A DNA stretch of 64,000 nucleotides from GCA-2725625 sp964574215 (GTDB lineage: Bacteria > Pseudomonadota > Alphaproteobacteria > Rhodospirillales > UBA2165), in NCBI GenBank assembly GCA_964574215.1, contig CAZNLR010000021.1, positions 1-64,000 of the forward strand, given 5' to 3'. The translations under genes were made by a program, and so were the position numbers. This document shows positions 26,203 through 36,052 of the stretch, one piece after another. How positions within the stretch are numbered: the stretch's first letter is position 1; every line of letters starts with the position of its first letter. Under the pieces are notes generated by a model that made no database searches, was not told where the DNA came from, and saw only the letters and a list, made by a program, of their open reading frames with translations.

Positions 26203-27675
26203 TCAGTTGCCAGTTTGCAAACGCGCAACCAGTTCGGCCTTTAGGATTTTACCCAATGGTGATTTCGGCATTTCATCAAGAAAGAAAATACCCTGCGGCA
26301 CTTTGTAGGGCGCCAGATTGGTACGGCAGTGATCGAACAACACCTGTTCTTCGATATCTATTTTCGCGACGATGAACACGGCGACGTCCTCGCCCCGCTC
26401 CGCATTCGGCCAGGAGACGGCGGCGGCCTCGGCAACCGAATCGTGCGAGAGCAAAACCTGCTCAATCTCCGCCGGGTAGATATTGACACCGCCTCTGATA
26501 ATGACATCCTTGGCCCGCCCCACGAGGTAGAGCAAACCGTCCTCGTCCAACTTTCCAATGTCGCCGGGATAGAACCAGCCGTCGCGGAAGGCTTCGGCAT
26601 CGGCTTCCGGATCGTTATAAAAACCGGTCGCCACCGCCGGTCCCCGATAGCGGATCAGCCCCGCCTCATTGGCCGGCATGGGTGTTCCTTTGTCGTCGAC
26701 GATCTGAACCTCGGTTTTATAAATCGGCTCACCCACGGAATTGGCCGCGTCCCCGATATGTTGTGGCAGCAGCACCGAGACGCCGCCGCCTTCGGTGGAT
26801 CCGTAGTAGTTGATGAATGCAGGGTTAAGACGGTCAATTACGTCCTGGCGCTCATCGGGATGCAGGATAGCGCCGGTGGAAAGTAGCCGGTTCAAACCAC
26901 CCAGCAAAGGCTGGCCCTTGTCGGGCAGTTGTAGCAACCGCCGCAGCAGGGTCGGCACCAAAAGTAATGTGGTGGCGCCGTATTGCTCTGCCGCCACAAC
27001 CAGATCTTCCGGCTCATAGGGCGGCGGGAACATGATGACCGTGCCGCCGCTGAACAGGCTGCCCATGGTGAAGCTGCGGCCACCGCCAAAATACAAAGGC
27101 GTAGCGCTGAGATAACGGTCGTGCTGGTTGAACCCCAGGGTTACCCACTGGATGACGAAGCGGGCGATAAACTGATCGTGGCTGAGCATGGGTCCTTTGG
27201 GCCGGCCCGTCGTCCCCGACGACAGGGAGAGCACCAGGGGGTTGTCGCCGCCGGGTGTGCAGGGAGTATCGGTCGGCTGCGCCGCCACCTCTTTGTGCCA
27301 GTCGTCGTTTACTTCAACGAAATTGAGGTCGGGAATAACGGCACCCGGCTCCACAACTACCAACACCGCATTAAAGAAAGACGCGACTCTTTCTTTCTCG
27401 GCATCTGTCCAACGCCAATCCAGGGGCAGAATGACCGCCCCCAATCTGGCGATAGCATAATGGAGCATCAAGTGATCGGCGCTGTCCCGGAGACACAATC
27501 CGACGATGGATTTTTCACGAACGCCAGCCGCTGCAAGATGTCCGGCAATGCGCCTTACCAGTGCATCCAGCTCCCCATAGGTAATAGTCCGCTCACCTTC
27601 AATGATGGCGGGATGGGTGCCGCGGCGTCTGGCATTTTCCTCCAAAGCCAGCGCTACATTCTGATTGTTGAGCAA
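26203..27675 (-). CDS. AMP-forming acyl-CoA ligase, second copy
   Basis: A 490-residue ANL-superfamily ligase. Motifs: LSSGTTGRPKGP near residue 152, NYYGSTEGGG near 288, GGVNIYPAEIEQVL near 398 and SPLGKILKAELV near 475 with the catalytic Lys. It resembles short-form benzoate/cyclohexanecarboxylate or fatty-acid-type ligases more than acetyl-CoA synthetase. It is upstream of the UbiD gene on the same strand and divergent from the amidohydrolase at 27793, so all three may serve one substrate. Only distantly similar to the ligase at 22359. Confidence 0.88.
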   Translation of the reverse strand: MLNNQNVALALEENARRRGTHPAIIEGERTITYGELDALVRRIAGHLAAAGVREKSIVGLCLRDSADHLMLHYAIARLGAVILPLDWRWTDAEKERVASFFNAVLVVVEPGAVIPDLNFVEVNDDWHKEVAAQPTDTPCTPGGDNPLVLSLSSGTTGRPKGPMLSHDQFIARFVIQWVTLGFNQHDRYLSATPLYFGGGRSFTMGSLFSGGTVIMFPPPYEPEDLVVAAEQYGATTLLLVPTLLRRLLQLPDKGQPLLGGLNRLLSTGAILHPDERQDVIDRLNPAFINYYGSTEGGGVSVLLPQHIGDAANSVGEPIYKTEVQIVDDKGTPMPANEAGLIRYRGPAVATGFYNDPEADAEAFRDGWFYPGDIGKLDEDGLLYLVGRAKDVIIRGGVNIYPAEIEQVLLSHDSVAEAAAVSWPNAERGEDVAVFIVAKIDIEEQVLFDHCRTNLAPYKVPQGIFFLDEMPKSPLGKILKAELVARLQTGN

Positions 27676-27792
27676 GTTGATCCCCGGTGATTAATTGACG
27701 TCGGTACAAACGGGCGCGCTAATCTTGCCCGTTACAATCTGAGATGGCATGGTACGTTTCCGATTCATACTGATGCAAGGCCTATTGAACCG

Positions 27793-28668
27793 ATGCCAGA
27801 CTCTTCTTTTCCCGTCGCCGCCATCGACGCCGTGGTCAATCTTCAGACCGAGGAGGCGCTCAGCCACAGGCCTGCCGACCGGCGCGGATTTTATGTGGAA
27901 AAAATCGGTGTCGATGAGGAAACCTTCACCGGCATCTCCCATGAAACCATGCTACGGCGCATGGACGACGCCGGCATCGAAAAGGCCTTCCTGATCGCCG
28001 CCAAGATCGGCCGCCTCGGCCTGCCCGCCGCCTATCATATTCCTTACGATCTAGTGGTCGGTGCGGTAAAGAGCCATCCCGACCGGTTTTACGGTCTCGC
28101 CGGTATTGACCCTTATGAAGGCATGACGGGCGTCCGGGAATTGGAGCGGGCAGTTACCGAACTCGGCTTCATCGGCGCCCATGTCTATCCCCATTGGTTC
28201 GAATTGGCCCCCGACCACGCCAAATACTATCCCTTCTACACCAAATGCGTGGAACTGGATGTCCCCATCCAGATGCAAGTAGGACAGTCTCTGGTCTATT
28301 CGCCGACCAATCCCACGCGCAGCGTCGGCCGACCCATCACCTTGGACAGCGTTGCCTGCGACTTTCCAGAATTGAAAATCATCGGCATCCATATCGGCAT
28401 CCCCTGGCACGAAGAAATGATCGCCATGGCCTGGAAGCACCCGAACGTTTATATCGGCAGCGACGCCCACGCGCCGAAGCATTGGCCGGAACCCTTCGTT
28501 AATTACCTCAACTCTTACGGCCAGGATAAAGTCATCTTCGGCACGGACTTTCCGGTGATCGACTTCCAACGGGCCATGGATGAGATTGCGGCGCTGAGTT
28601 TAAAACCCGAGGTGCTGGAAAAATTCCTGCGCCGTAATGCGGAAAAAATCTACGGATTAGAAAACTGA
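27793..28668 (+). CDS. Amidohydrolase-2 (ACMSD-like) family protein
   Basis: A 291-residue TIM-barrel metal-dependent hydrolase or decarboxylase. The expected barrel landmarks are seen: GIDPYEG near residue 98, IGAHVYPHWFE near 120, IIGIHIGIPWHEE near 198 and the C-terminal metal Asp in FGTDFPV near 254. The N-terminal metal HxH is not obvious: residues 9-20 read AAIDAVVNLQTE, with no histidine pair, which is odd for the family and may change the metal site. Members decarboxylate aminocarboxymuconate, resorcylate and similar acids or hydrolyse lactones. It diverges from the CoA ligase at 26203. Confidence 0.75.
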   Translation: MPDSSFPVAAIDAVVNLQTEEALSHRPADRRGFYVEKIGVDEETFTGISHETMLRRMDDAGIEKAFLIAAKIGRLGLPAAYHIPYDLVVGAVKSHPDRFYGLAGIDPYEGMTGVRELERAVTELGFIGAHVYPHWFELAPDHAKYYPFYTKCVELDVPIQMQVGQSLVYSPTNPTRSVGRPITLDSVACDFPELKIIGIHIGIPWHEEMIAMAWKHPNVYIGSDAHAPKHWPEPFVNYLNSYGQDKVIFGTDFPVIDFQRAMDEIAALSLKPEVLEKFLRRNAEKIYGLEN

Positions 28669-28819
28669 TATCTGACCTTCCAACTGATTACCTTTTATTC
28701 TCCATTTTCTTTGTTGCTTAAGTCCGCCAAACAATTATCGATTGAATATTGCTACGATATTGACATAAAAATTACACGGCTAGGCGATTTTGAGGCAGCC
28801 ATGAAATTGCGGTTCTAAA

Positions 28820-30037
28820 ATGAATCATTCGGCAACAGATATTCTCGAAAAAATTGGCAATATCGGTGCCGACCCGGATGACGATGATGGTCTTCGACTG
28901 CGAAAATCGTTGCTGGTACTCTGTTCTATCCTGTTCATATTCGCCGGGCTCGCCTGGGGGCTGATGTATTTCTTTTTTGGCCAGCCGCTTGCCGGGTTAA
29001 TTCCGTTTACCTACGGTATCGTTTCGCTGCTCAGCATCATCTCTTTCGCACTTACACGCAAATATCGATTCTTCAGATTCAGCCAGCTTTTATTAATTCT
29101 TCTGCTTCCTTTTTTTCTCATGATGGCCTTGGGCGGGTACGTCAACGGAAGCGCCGTCATCTTGTGGGCGTTTATCTGTCCCATCGGGGCAATGCTTTTT
29201 GATGAACCCGGTAAAGCGAGCCGTTGGTTTGTTGCCTTTCTCGGCCTCGTTGTACTTAGTGGAATTTTGCAGTCGCAGATAAAAATAACCGATCCTCTGG
29301 CGCCAAGTTTGGTGAGTTTCTTTTTTGTCCTTAACCTGATTGGGGTTTCGACCATGATTTTCCTCATGGTTTATTACTTTGTCGGCCAAAAGAATATGTT
29401 TGAGGAGAAATCAGATTCGTTGCTGTTGAATATCCTCCCCAAAGAGATCGTGAAAATCCTAAAAGTTGAACAGCGCACCATCGCAAATCGCTACGAAACA
29501 TCCAGTATTATGTTCTGCGACATTGTTGGATCGACTCCGCTATTTTCCGATTTGGAACCGGAAGAAGTTGTCGATCGGCTTAGTGAAATTTTTTCCATGT
29601 TCGACCGACTAATAGAGAAGCACGGCGTGGAAAAAATTAGAACCATCGGCGACAGTTATATGATTGCGTCCGGAGTGCCGACCCCGAGAGCGGACCATGC
29701 AAAAGTCATTGTCGAATTGGCGTTAGACATCATACGTGGTCTGGAATATTTACCGGACAAAAATGGGAAATACGCTGACATTCGGATCGGTATAAATTCG
29801 GGACCTGTCGTCGCCGGAATAATCGGTAAAGCGAAATTCCAGTATGATGTATGGGGCGATACCGTGAACGTCGCAAGTCGAATGGAATCTCATGGGGAAG
29901 CGGGAAAAATCCATATCTCTGCGAGCACGTATGAATTAATAAAAAATGATTTCGAATGCGAGCACAGAGGTTCAATCCGGATCAAAGGCAAAAAAGAGTT
30001 GGAGGCCTGGTTTCTCGTCGGACCCAAGAAAGGTTAA
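28820..30037 (+). CDS. Membrane-bound class III adenylate/guanylate cyclase
   Basis: A 405-residue protein. About six hydrophobic helices (residues 30-195) are followed by a linker and a class III cyclase domain (about 215-400). Metal ligands lie in FCDIVGST (about residue 234) and TIGDSYM; the transition-state region is YDVWGDTVNVASRM near residue 345. The Lys before TIGD and the Asp in YDVWG fit ATP rather than GTP specificity. The membrane domain has no recognised sensor. The gene stands alone; it converges with the methyltransferase gene. It should make cAMP in response to a membrane signal. Confidence 0.9.
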   Translation: MNHSATDILEKIGNIGADPDDDDGLRLRKSLLVLCSILFIFAGLAWGLMYFFFGQPLAGLIPFTYGIVSLLSIISFALTRKYRFFRFSQLLLILLLPFFLMMALGGYVNGSAVILWAFICPIGAMLFDEPGKASRWFVAFLGLVVLSGILQSQIKITDPLAPSLVSFFFVLNLIGVSTMIFLMVYYFVGQKNMFEEKSDSLLLNILPKEIVKILKVEQRTIANRYETSSIMFCDIVGSTPLFSDLEPEEVVDRLSEIFSMFDRLIEKHGVEKIRTIGDSYMIASGVPTPRADHAKVIVELALDIIRGLEYLPDKNGKYADIRIGINSGPVVAGIIGKAKFQYDVWGDTVNVASRMESHGEAGKIHISASTYELIKNDFECEHRGSIRIKGKKELEAWFLVGPKKG

Positions 30038-30085
30038 AATCTTTTTCTTCGAATTTTGAATTGGCTGTCAAAAGACAATGAAATC

Positions 30086-31153
30086 CTAACAGCAACTCTG
30101 CCCCTGCGTTTCCCCGCTGTCTGATTCATTGAAAGGCATAGCATCGCCGCAATCCGGGAAAATTCCGTAGTGGGTATCCCACGATCCATGAAAGTCAAAA
30201 TGTTCCTGAAACCGGGATTCATTGAGCATGCGATAGGTATTGCCGCAAACTGGGAACATCCGTCCCTTTTCAATATGATGATGCCCGTCTAGTTCAAACG
30301 AGTATTGGTTATTTGGAACCGTCCCCTTATAGATCACCGCCTGACCGTAATCCTCGCAAGCCGGCTCCAAGCCGTCGATTTTAAACAACCGATAGGTCGC
30401 CGAATAAAATTGGGTCTCGCCTGTCAACGCCCGCAGCTCGTCATCATCGATCGTGATGGGATGGCTCTCCACCAGTCGGGGATCCGCGTAGCCGCTTTTT
30501 CCGGCCAGGTTCTGAAAATCGTTCCAGTACAGCGCCCCACCCAAGCATTCCCCAACCAAAATCGGATGGGCGGCCAACTTGGACGGCAGTCGCCGGTCGG
30601 CATAAACGTCGGAGAAATACATTTCCCCGCCGGGTTTCAACAGCCATAATGCCCCCCGCAACACGGCTTCTTTATTTGGTGACAGATTGATCACGCAATT
30701 GGAGATAACGACATCGAAGCTTTCGGGCTCCAAATCGAGTTGATCGAGTTTCTCGATATAGCCCTTCATAAAAGTAACATTGGATTTGGCGTAGCCGTAT
30801 TTCTCCCGGTGCCAATCTTGATAGCGGCGGGCCACGGCAAGTTGTTCATCCGTCATATCGACGCCGACCACATAACCCTTTTCACCCACCAGCCGAGACA
30901 ACGCATAGACATCCCGCCCTGCGCCGCAGCCCAAATCCAATATTCGAACGCCTTCCAGCAGTTGTGGCATAACCAGACCGCAGCCGTAATAGCGGGCCAG
31001 TACTTCCTCGTGGATATCGCTCAACGCTTCTTTCAAATAGGTTGGCGTATCGGTGATGGTGCAACAGGCATCGGTCTTCAGATCGCCGGAACTTTTAAGG
31101 ACCTGTCCGTAATATTCCTTGACGGTGTCGTGCATCGGCAAATCCCTTTTCAC
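30086..31153 (-). CDS. arsM: Arsenite methyltransferase-like SAM methyltransferase
   Basis: A 355-residue class I methyltransferase. The SAM site is ILDLGCGAGRD near residue 70. Cysteines match the ArsM pattern: Cys-Cys at DACCTI near 25, SNCVINLSP near 152, and GECLGGAL near 203. A C-terminal extension has PVCGNT.RML..SRF and DCGD and ends with a free Cys-Cys, as in long ArsM proteins. It would add methyl groups to As(III). No arsR, arsB or other arsenic gene is near, so the substrate is inferred from the family. It is 83 bases downstream of the ThDP gene on the same strand. Confidence 0.75.
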   Translation of the reverse strand: MKRDLPMHDTVKEYYGQVLKSSGDLKTDACCTITDTPTYLKEALSDIHEEVLARYYGCGLVMPQLLEGVRILDLGCGAGRDVYALSRLVGEKGYVVGVDMTDEQLAVARRYQDWHREKYGYAKSNVTFMKGYIEKLDQLDLEPESFDVVISNCVINLSPNKEAVLRGALWLLKPGGEMYFSDVYADRRLPSKLAAHPILVGECLGGALYWNDFQNLAGKSGYADPRLVESHPITIDDDELRALTGETQFYSATYRLFKIDGLEPACEDYGQAVIYKGTVPNNQYSFELDGHHHIEKGRMFPVCGNTYRMLNESRFQEHFDFHGSWDTHYGIFPDCGDAMPFNESDSGETQGQSCC

Positions 31154-31236
31154 CTAATTCTATTTACGAAAGGAATGTCGGATATTATCGGCGAATTTAA
31201 AAATCAATCTCAGTAAAAAGAGCGTGACCGAACGGC

Positions 31237-32934
31237 TTACCCGCCTTGGCAAATCACGTTCAAAACGGCCTGGCGCTTATCCTCCGTTACCGCCTTGAGA
31301 CCGCGCTCAAGGGCCGCCGGAATATCCGCCGGATCGTCGACACGCTCACCGTATCCGTCGGACGCCGGCACCACTTGCTCGAAATTGGGCGACGGCTCCA
31401 ATTGGGTGAGCGGTTCACGGTTGCTATTGGCGGCGTAACCGTCCGGGTACATGGCTCGGGTTGCCCGGCCAACCGCATCCCACCGCTGGTTGTTGAAGAT
31501 CACGGTAAGGAACGGCAGATCGTGGGCCGCCGCCACGTAGTGGGCGGATACTGGATTGCCGAACATGTAGGCGCCGTCGCCCTCGGTGGCCACCACCAGC
31601 TTATCCGGATCGGCCAGCTTGGCGCCGATGGCGCCACCGAGCCCCCAGCCCAGACTGCTGGCCCCACCGAACAGGGTGCGCGGCCGGAAGCGGTCGAGGT
31701 ATCTTAGATCATACGGCGATTCGCGGATGATCACGCTGTCCTCGCCAATGACCTTATTGAGACTGTGACTAAGCCAGGCCGGATGTATGGTCGTACTCTT
31801 GGCGTGTTGATCAAGTTCTGACTGCCAGGCCTTTTTCATTTCCCGGCGTTTTGAATCAACCCGTTGTCGGCGATCATTGGCCTTCTCCGATCTGCCGCTC
31901 ATTGCTTTCGATATGGTGCGCAAGGTGACGTCGGCCGCTCCAGTTATGGCGAAATCGGCGCGGAACCCGCGATGGGGAGCATCGCTGTACAGCGGATCGG
32001 CGGCAATTTGAGCCACCCGGCAATTTTCATTAGGCTTCGCCAGTCGGGGAATCCACGGCACTTCGCATTCCACCGCCATGATCAAATCCGCTTCGGTTAT
32101 CCATGGCGCCGGATCGTAGCCGACATGCATTGGGTGATCGGTCGCCAGGTTCATGGTGCGGGGGCGGTATTGAGTGACCGGGATGGCGTGCTGCTCGGCC
32201 AGTTCCGCCAGAGCCCCGACAGCATCGGGAAGATAGCCCACCTGGGAGGTGACGATAACCGGGTTTTTGGCCTTAGAAACAGCGTCCACCAATTGGTCGA
32301 CTACGTTGGGATCCGGATAGGGGGCGGTGGCGTCGGCATGAGGTACCCCTGCTTCCAAATCGCCTTCAAATTCAGAAGCCAGCACCTCCCGCGGCAATGT
32401 CAGATAAACAGGCCCTTTGGGCAGGGCATTGGCAATATTAACGGCCCGGCCGACGACGGCCTCCAACTGCCCGGCGTCTCTTAGCTCGTAGTCCCATTTG
32501 ACCGCCTCCCGCACCATGCCGGCCTGGTCGAACATATCCTGGGTCCAATGGATATCGATACTGCGCCCGCCCACCATGCCGTCTTCCGCATAAGGCGAAC
32601 TTCCGGCAGCGACCAGTACCGGCAGATTGAGCCGGTTGGTGTTGAGCATTTGGCAAAGGGCGTTGGCGGTGCCCACATTGGTGTGGACCATGACCATCTG
32701 AGGTTGACCACTGACCATGGTGTGTCCCATGGCCAAAGCCATGGCGACATTTTCGTGAGGCACGGCAATGGGGGTTGGCGCCGGTGTGTTAAGCGCCTGC
32801 GCCTTGGCGAAGGCTTCGATAATAGGGGTGAAATCAGTTCCGGCATTGGCGAAAAAAAAGTCGACGCCCCGGTCAGCCAGCAGGGATAAAAAGGCGTCTG
32901 CTACGGTTACCACGCTGTCACGTCTTTCCGACAA
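31237..32934 (-). CDS. ThDP-dependent 2-oxo acid decarboxylase / acetolactate-synthase-like enzyme
   Basis: A 565-residue protein with the three domains of this family. The activating Glu is in VPHENVAMALAMG near residue 60. The ThDP pyrophosphate motif is GDGAYMFGNP near 464 followed by FNN. Members decarboxylate benzoylformate, sulfopyruvate, oxalyl-CoA or 2-oxo acids, or condense two of them. It begins 12 bases after the TRAP large permease stop and so belongs to the transport operon 32947-35821. The imported ligand may therefore be a 2-oxo acid or be converted to one. Exact reaction unknown. Confidence 0.85.
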   Translation of the reverse strand: MSERRDSVVTVADAFLSLLADRGVDFFFANAGTDFTPIIEAFAKAQALNTPAPTPIAVPHENVAMALAMGHTMVSGQPQMVMVHTNVGTANALCQMLNTNRLNLPVLVAAGSSPYAEDGMVGGRSIDIHWTQDMFDQAGMVREAVKWDYELRDAGQLEAVVGRAVNIANALPKGPVYLTLPREVLASEFEGDLEAGVPHADATAPYPDPNVVDQLVDAVSKAKNPVIVTSQVGYLPDAVGALAELAEQHAIPVTQYRPRTMNLATDHPMHVGYDPAPWITEADLIMAVECEVPWIPRLAKPNENCRVAQIAADPLYSDAPHRGFRADFAITGAADVTLRTISKAMSGRSEKANDRRQRVDSKRREMKKAWQSELDQHAKSTTIHPAWLSHSLNKVIGEDSVIIRESPYDLRYLDRFRPRTLFGGASSLGWGLGGAIGAKLADPDKLVVATEGDGAYMFGNPVSAHYVAAAHDLPFLTVIFNNQRWDAVGRATRAMYPDGYAANSNREPLTQLEPSPNFEQVVPASDGYGERVDDPADIPAALERGLKAVTEDKRQAVLNVICQGG

Positions 32935-32946
32935 TAATTTACCCCC

Positions 32947-34251
32947 TCACATCAGCCCCCAGGCCTTCGGCAGCCACAGAGCCGTAACTGGGAAGACCAG
33001 CACGATGGTCAAGCGGACCAGGTCAGTGAGGAAAAAGGGAAATATCCCCTTATAAATGGTCTTCAAATTGAGGTCTTTGGCCATGCCGTTGAGCACAAAC
33101 ACGTTGATGCCAATGGGGGGCGTGATCATGCCGATTTCCATGATCATCACGTTGACCACTCCCCACCACACCGGATCGTAACCCATATCGATGATTACCG
33201 GATAAACGAAAGGCAAGGTAATGACCATAGCGGCCACGGTATCGAAAATGCTGCCCAGGATCAGATACATGATCATCATCATGAGCAGGACAATAAAATT
33301 CGAAGCGTTCAAACTCTTGATAAATTCGACCGAGGCATCGGGCAAGCCGGATAGGGTGATGAAATAGCTGAAAATGGACGCTCCCATGATGATGACGAAT
33401 ATCATGCCGGTGTTGGAGGCGGTACTGGTCAGGCATTCCAGGAACCCGCTCATCTTCATACCGTTAAAGAGCGCAAAGAAGAACGCCAGACTGGCGCCGA
33501 CAGAGGCGGCTTCGGTAATGGTAAATATGCCGGTATAGATACCGCCCGAAACAACGATGGCAATGAGCAAGAATCGCCAGGATTGAACAAGCACCGTTAT
33601 TTTTTCGTTCCACGGAATACGTTCCCCGGCAGGACCGGCGTCCGGTTTGAGGCGCACATAAATGGCGATGGTGAAACAGTACAGCACCGTCGCGATGGCG
33701 CCCGGAAAAATGGCGGCTGCGAAAAGAGCGATAATGCTTTCTTCGGTAAGAATACCGTAGACAATCATGACGACAGACGGCGGCACCAGCATGCCCAAGG
33801 TGCCACCGGCGGCGATACTGCCGCTCGCCAGCGTCTGCAGATAATTGCGCTGCAGCATCTCCGGCAAGGCAATTTTCGCCATCGTCGCCGTGGTGGCGAT
33901 GGAGGAGCCGCAAATGGCGCCGAAACCGGCACAGCCGCCGATGGTCGCCATGGCGAGACCGCCCCTGAAATGGCCAATCATGGCATAGGCAAGCCGGTAC
34001 ATATCCGCCGACACACCGGCTTCCGTGGCAAACGCCCCCATCAGCAGGAACAGGGCAACGACAGCCAGTCCTTCATTTTCAATGGCCGCCGAAGGTTCGG
34101 TACCCAACAGGGTAAGTGCCGGTTCCCAGCCAATGATGAAAGCAACCGACGTTACGCCGGTGATGCCCATGGCAACGCCAATCGGCACATGCAGGGCGAT
34201 AAGGATGAACATGGCGCCAAGACCAAGTGCACCCAATAACAGAGGATCCAT
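32947..34251 (-). CDS. dctM: TRAP transporter large permease, second system
   Basis: A 434-residue DctM protein with about twelve membrane segments. Family marks: AAGGTLGMLVPPSV near residue 148 and EIGMITPPIGINVFVLNGM near 372. Its start overlaps the small permease stop by one base (TAATG). It works with the small permease and the receptor at 34817. It belongs to a different subfamily from the large permease at 9506. Confidence 0.95.
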   Translation of the reverse strand: MDPLLLGALGLGAMFILIALHVPIGVAMGITGVTSVAFIIGWEPALTLLGTEPSAAIENEGLAVVALFLLMGAFATEAGVSADMYRLAYAMIGHFRGGLAMATIGGCAGFGAICGSSIATTATMAKIALPEMLQRNYLQTLASGSIAAGGTLGMLVPPSVVMIVYGILTEESIIALFAAAIFPGAIATVLYCFTIAIYVRLKPDAGPAGERIPWNEKITVLVQSWRFLLIAIVVSGGIYTGIFTITEAASVGASLAFFFALFNGMKMSGFLECLTSTASNTGMIFVIIMGASIFSYFITLSGLPDASVEFIKSLNASNFIVLLMMMIMYLILGSIFDTVAAMVITLPFVYPVIIDMGYDPVWWGVVNVMIMEIGMITPPIGINVFVLNGMAKDLNLKTIYKGIFPFFLTDLVRLTIVLVFPVTALWLPKAWGLM

Positions 34252-34787
34252 TATACGCCCTCCGATTCTTCTTTGGGCAATCTGGTCGGCAGATTAAAGA
34301 TCGCACTGTAGAAACTGTCAAAAACCACCAGTACCTGCACGGGTACCGTGATTGTCATAATAATAGAAATTATCCACCACCAGGGAGCAATGGGAAATTC
34401 CAACGTAGGTGACGTTCGATTGCTGACCTGCAGGTCAATGGTCAGCAAATAAAATTGCCATACGAGGATGCCGAAAAAGGCGAGGGTCAATAAATTTCCG
34501 AACGCCTCCAACCAGTAATTCGTCCGCCCCTTTATTCCTTTGCCCAAAAACCGAATGACGACATTCTGGTCGCGGAGCAACAGGGACGGAAAACAGGAAG
34601 AGATCACAATCGCATAGGAAATTTGCGCGATGTCGTTAAAACCGGGAATTCGCGGTAAAGTGAGCCACCGGCCAACGCCATCTATCATCGTCAGCATGGC
34701 GACCAGGACAAGGCCGGTAAAGCCGATGCAGGCGACCAGCCGTAAATAACCGCTGAGCCGCCTGCTTCTTAATTGGAATTGATCCAA
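34251..34787 (-). CDS. dctQ: TRAP transporter small permease, second system
   Basis: A 178-residue DctQ of normal length with four membrane helices; LTLPRIPGFNDIAQ near residue 37 is the usual re-entrant region after the first helix. It lies 29 bases downstream of the receptor gene and is translationally coupled to dctM. It has none of the extra domains of the small permease at 8378, which makes a direct contrast within one window. Confidence 0.9.
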   Translation of the reverse strand: MDQFQLRSRRLSGYLRLVACIGFTGLVLVAMLTMIDGVGRWLTLPRIPGFNDIAQISYAIVISSCFPSLLLRDQNVVIRFLGKGIKGRTNYWLEAFGNLLTLAFFGILVWQFYLLTIDLQVSNRTSPTLEFPIAPWWWIISIIMTITVPVQVLVVFDSFYSAIFNLPTRLPKEESEGV

Positions 34788-34816
34788 GGCTCTAGACCGT
34801 ACTAATCGATTGCCAG

Positions 34817-35821
34817 TTAGCCGCCCTTACGGACATCGGCAATAATTTGAACCGCCTTATCATAGACAGCCTGACCATTCTTGGTTTTCTTAATCCACCA
34901 ACTGTGAACGGAGGCTTTGGATTCTTTCGCCAGTTTGTCGAAAGCGGCTCCGCTCGGCTTAACGACCGTCAGTTTTTGCGCCTGCGGATTGGACTTGATG
35001 ATTTTCTGCGTTGCGCCCGAATAAGCGGCGCCGCCGGCCAAGGCAATTTTCTCACCCCCTTGTTTCAAGAACGCGGCCTGGACGTCTTTCGACAGCCCGT
35101 CCCATTTTTTCTTGTTCATGCCAAGGAAGAAAGGAATGGCGCCAAGCGGCAGATCCATCACATGGGTAACCAGATTTAACGCTTTAAAGGTCCGCATACC
35201 CGTCCAACCTTGTTGACCGCCGTCGATGGTCTTGCGGTTCAACGCAATCGACATTTTCGGCGCACTCATGGTTTGCGGAACGGCGCCAATCTGACCAAGC
35301 CAGTAACCGCCGACTGCGCCGGCATTCCGGATTTTTAGGTTCTTAAGATCAGCAATCGTTTTCACCGGTTTTCTCAAGAAAAGCAAATTCGGTTCCGTCG
35401 CCCAGGCGCCGATCAATTTAACATGATCGAGACCGGTTCTAATACCAGCGTCATGAAGACGTTGCACAACCAAACCCGCTTCCTTGGCGTTGTTGACCAG
35501 GAACGGCAGTTCCGTGATCTGCATTTCGGGAAATTGTCCGGATGTATAGCCCGGGAGAATCCATGCCAGATCGGCAACGCCGTTTTTCACCAATTCGTAC
35601 TGCTTCACCGGACTTTTTCCAAGCGACCCACCCCAAAAGCCTTTCAAGCTTACTTTGTCGCCGATATCCGCTTTGACGCGCGCCATCCAGGGTTTAATCA
35701 CCTTGCTGACGCCCATGCTTTTCGGCGATACGAATGACGCGACTTTGATGTCGGCTGCATCGGCACCGCCCGTTTGCAGCAACATCAATCCCGTCGCCGC
35801 CAATAAAACCTTCCTGTACAT
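34817..35821 (-). CDS. dctP: TRAP transporter solute-binding protein, second system
   Basis: A DctP receptor of about 334 residues. I chose ATG 35821 because AAGGAG precedes it and a normal Sec signal peptide follows (RKVLLAATGLMLL, cleavage near GADA); the frame extends to 35896. The body has the family segment NLKIRNAGAVGGYWLGQIGA near residue 150, where the conserved Arg clamps a carboxylate. First gene of an operon receptor, small permease, large permease, ThDP enzyme. It diverges from the GntR gene at 36122. Confidence 0.92.
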   Translation of the reverse strand: MYRKVLLAATGLMLLQTGGADAADIKVASFVSPKSMGVSKVIKPWMARVKADIGDKVSLKGFWGGSLGKSPVKQYELVKNGVADLAWILPGYTSGQFPEMQITELPFLVNNAKEAGLVVQRLHDAGIRTGLDHVKLIGAWATEPNLLFLRKPVKTIADLKNLKIRNAGAVGGYWLGQIGAVPQTMSAPKMSIALNRKTIDGGQQGWTGMRTFKALNLVTHVMDLPLGAIPFFLGMNKKKWDGLSKDVQAAFLKQGGEKIALAGGAAYSGATQKIIKSNPQAQKLTVVKPSGAAFDKLAKESKASVHSWWIKKTKNGQAVYDKAVQIIADVRKGG

Positions 35822-36052
35822 ATGACTTTCTCCTTTTTTTCCCAAATTCCCTGCCAGGGACTTAGCCACCGGCAAAAACAACCTCCCCCGGTACAATGGG
35901 GATTTTCCTTTCGATTACGGCGTCAATAGAACTGCACCACAACCAGACATTTTATATACTAATGATAAGTCAATATATCAATTGTTATTTTAAAAAAATT
36001 GAAATCATTAAAAAAATGGCTATTTTCAGTAAAAAAATAATGCTATACTTAT

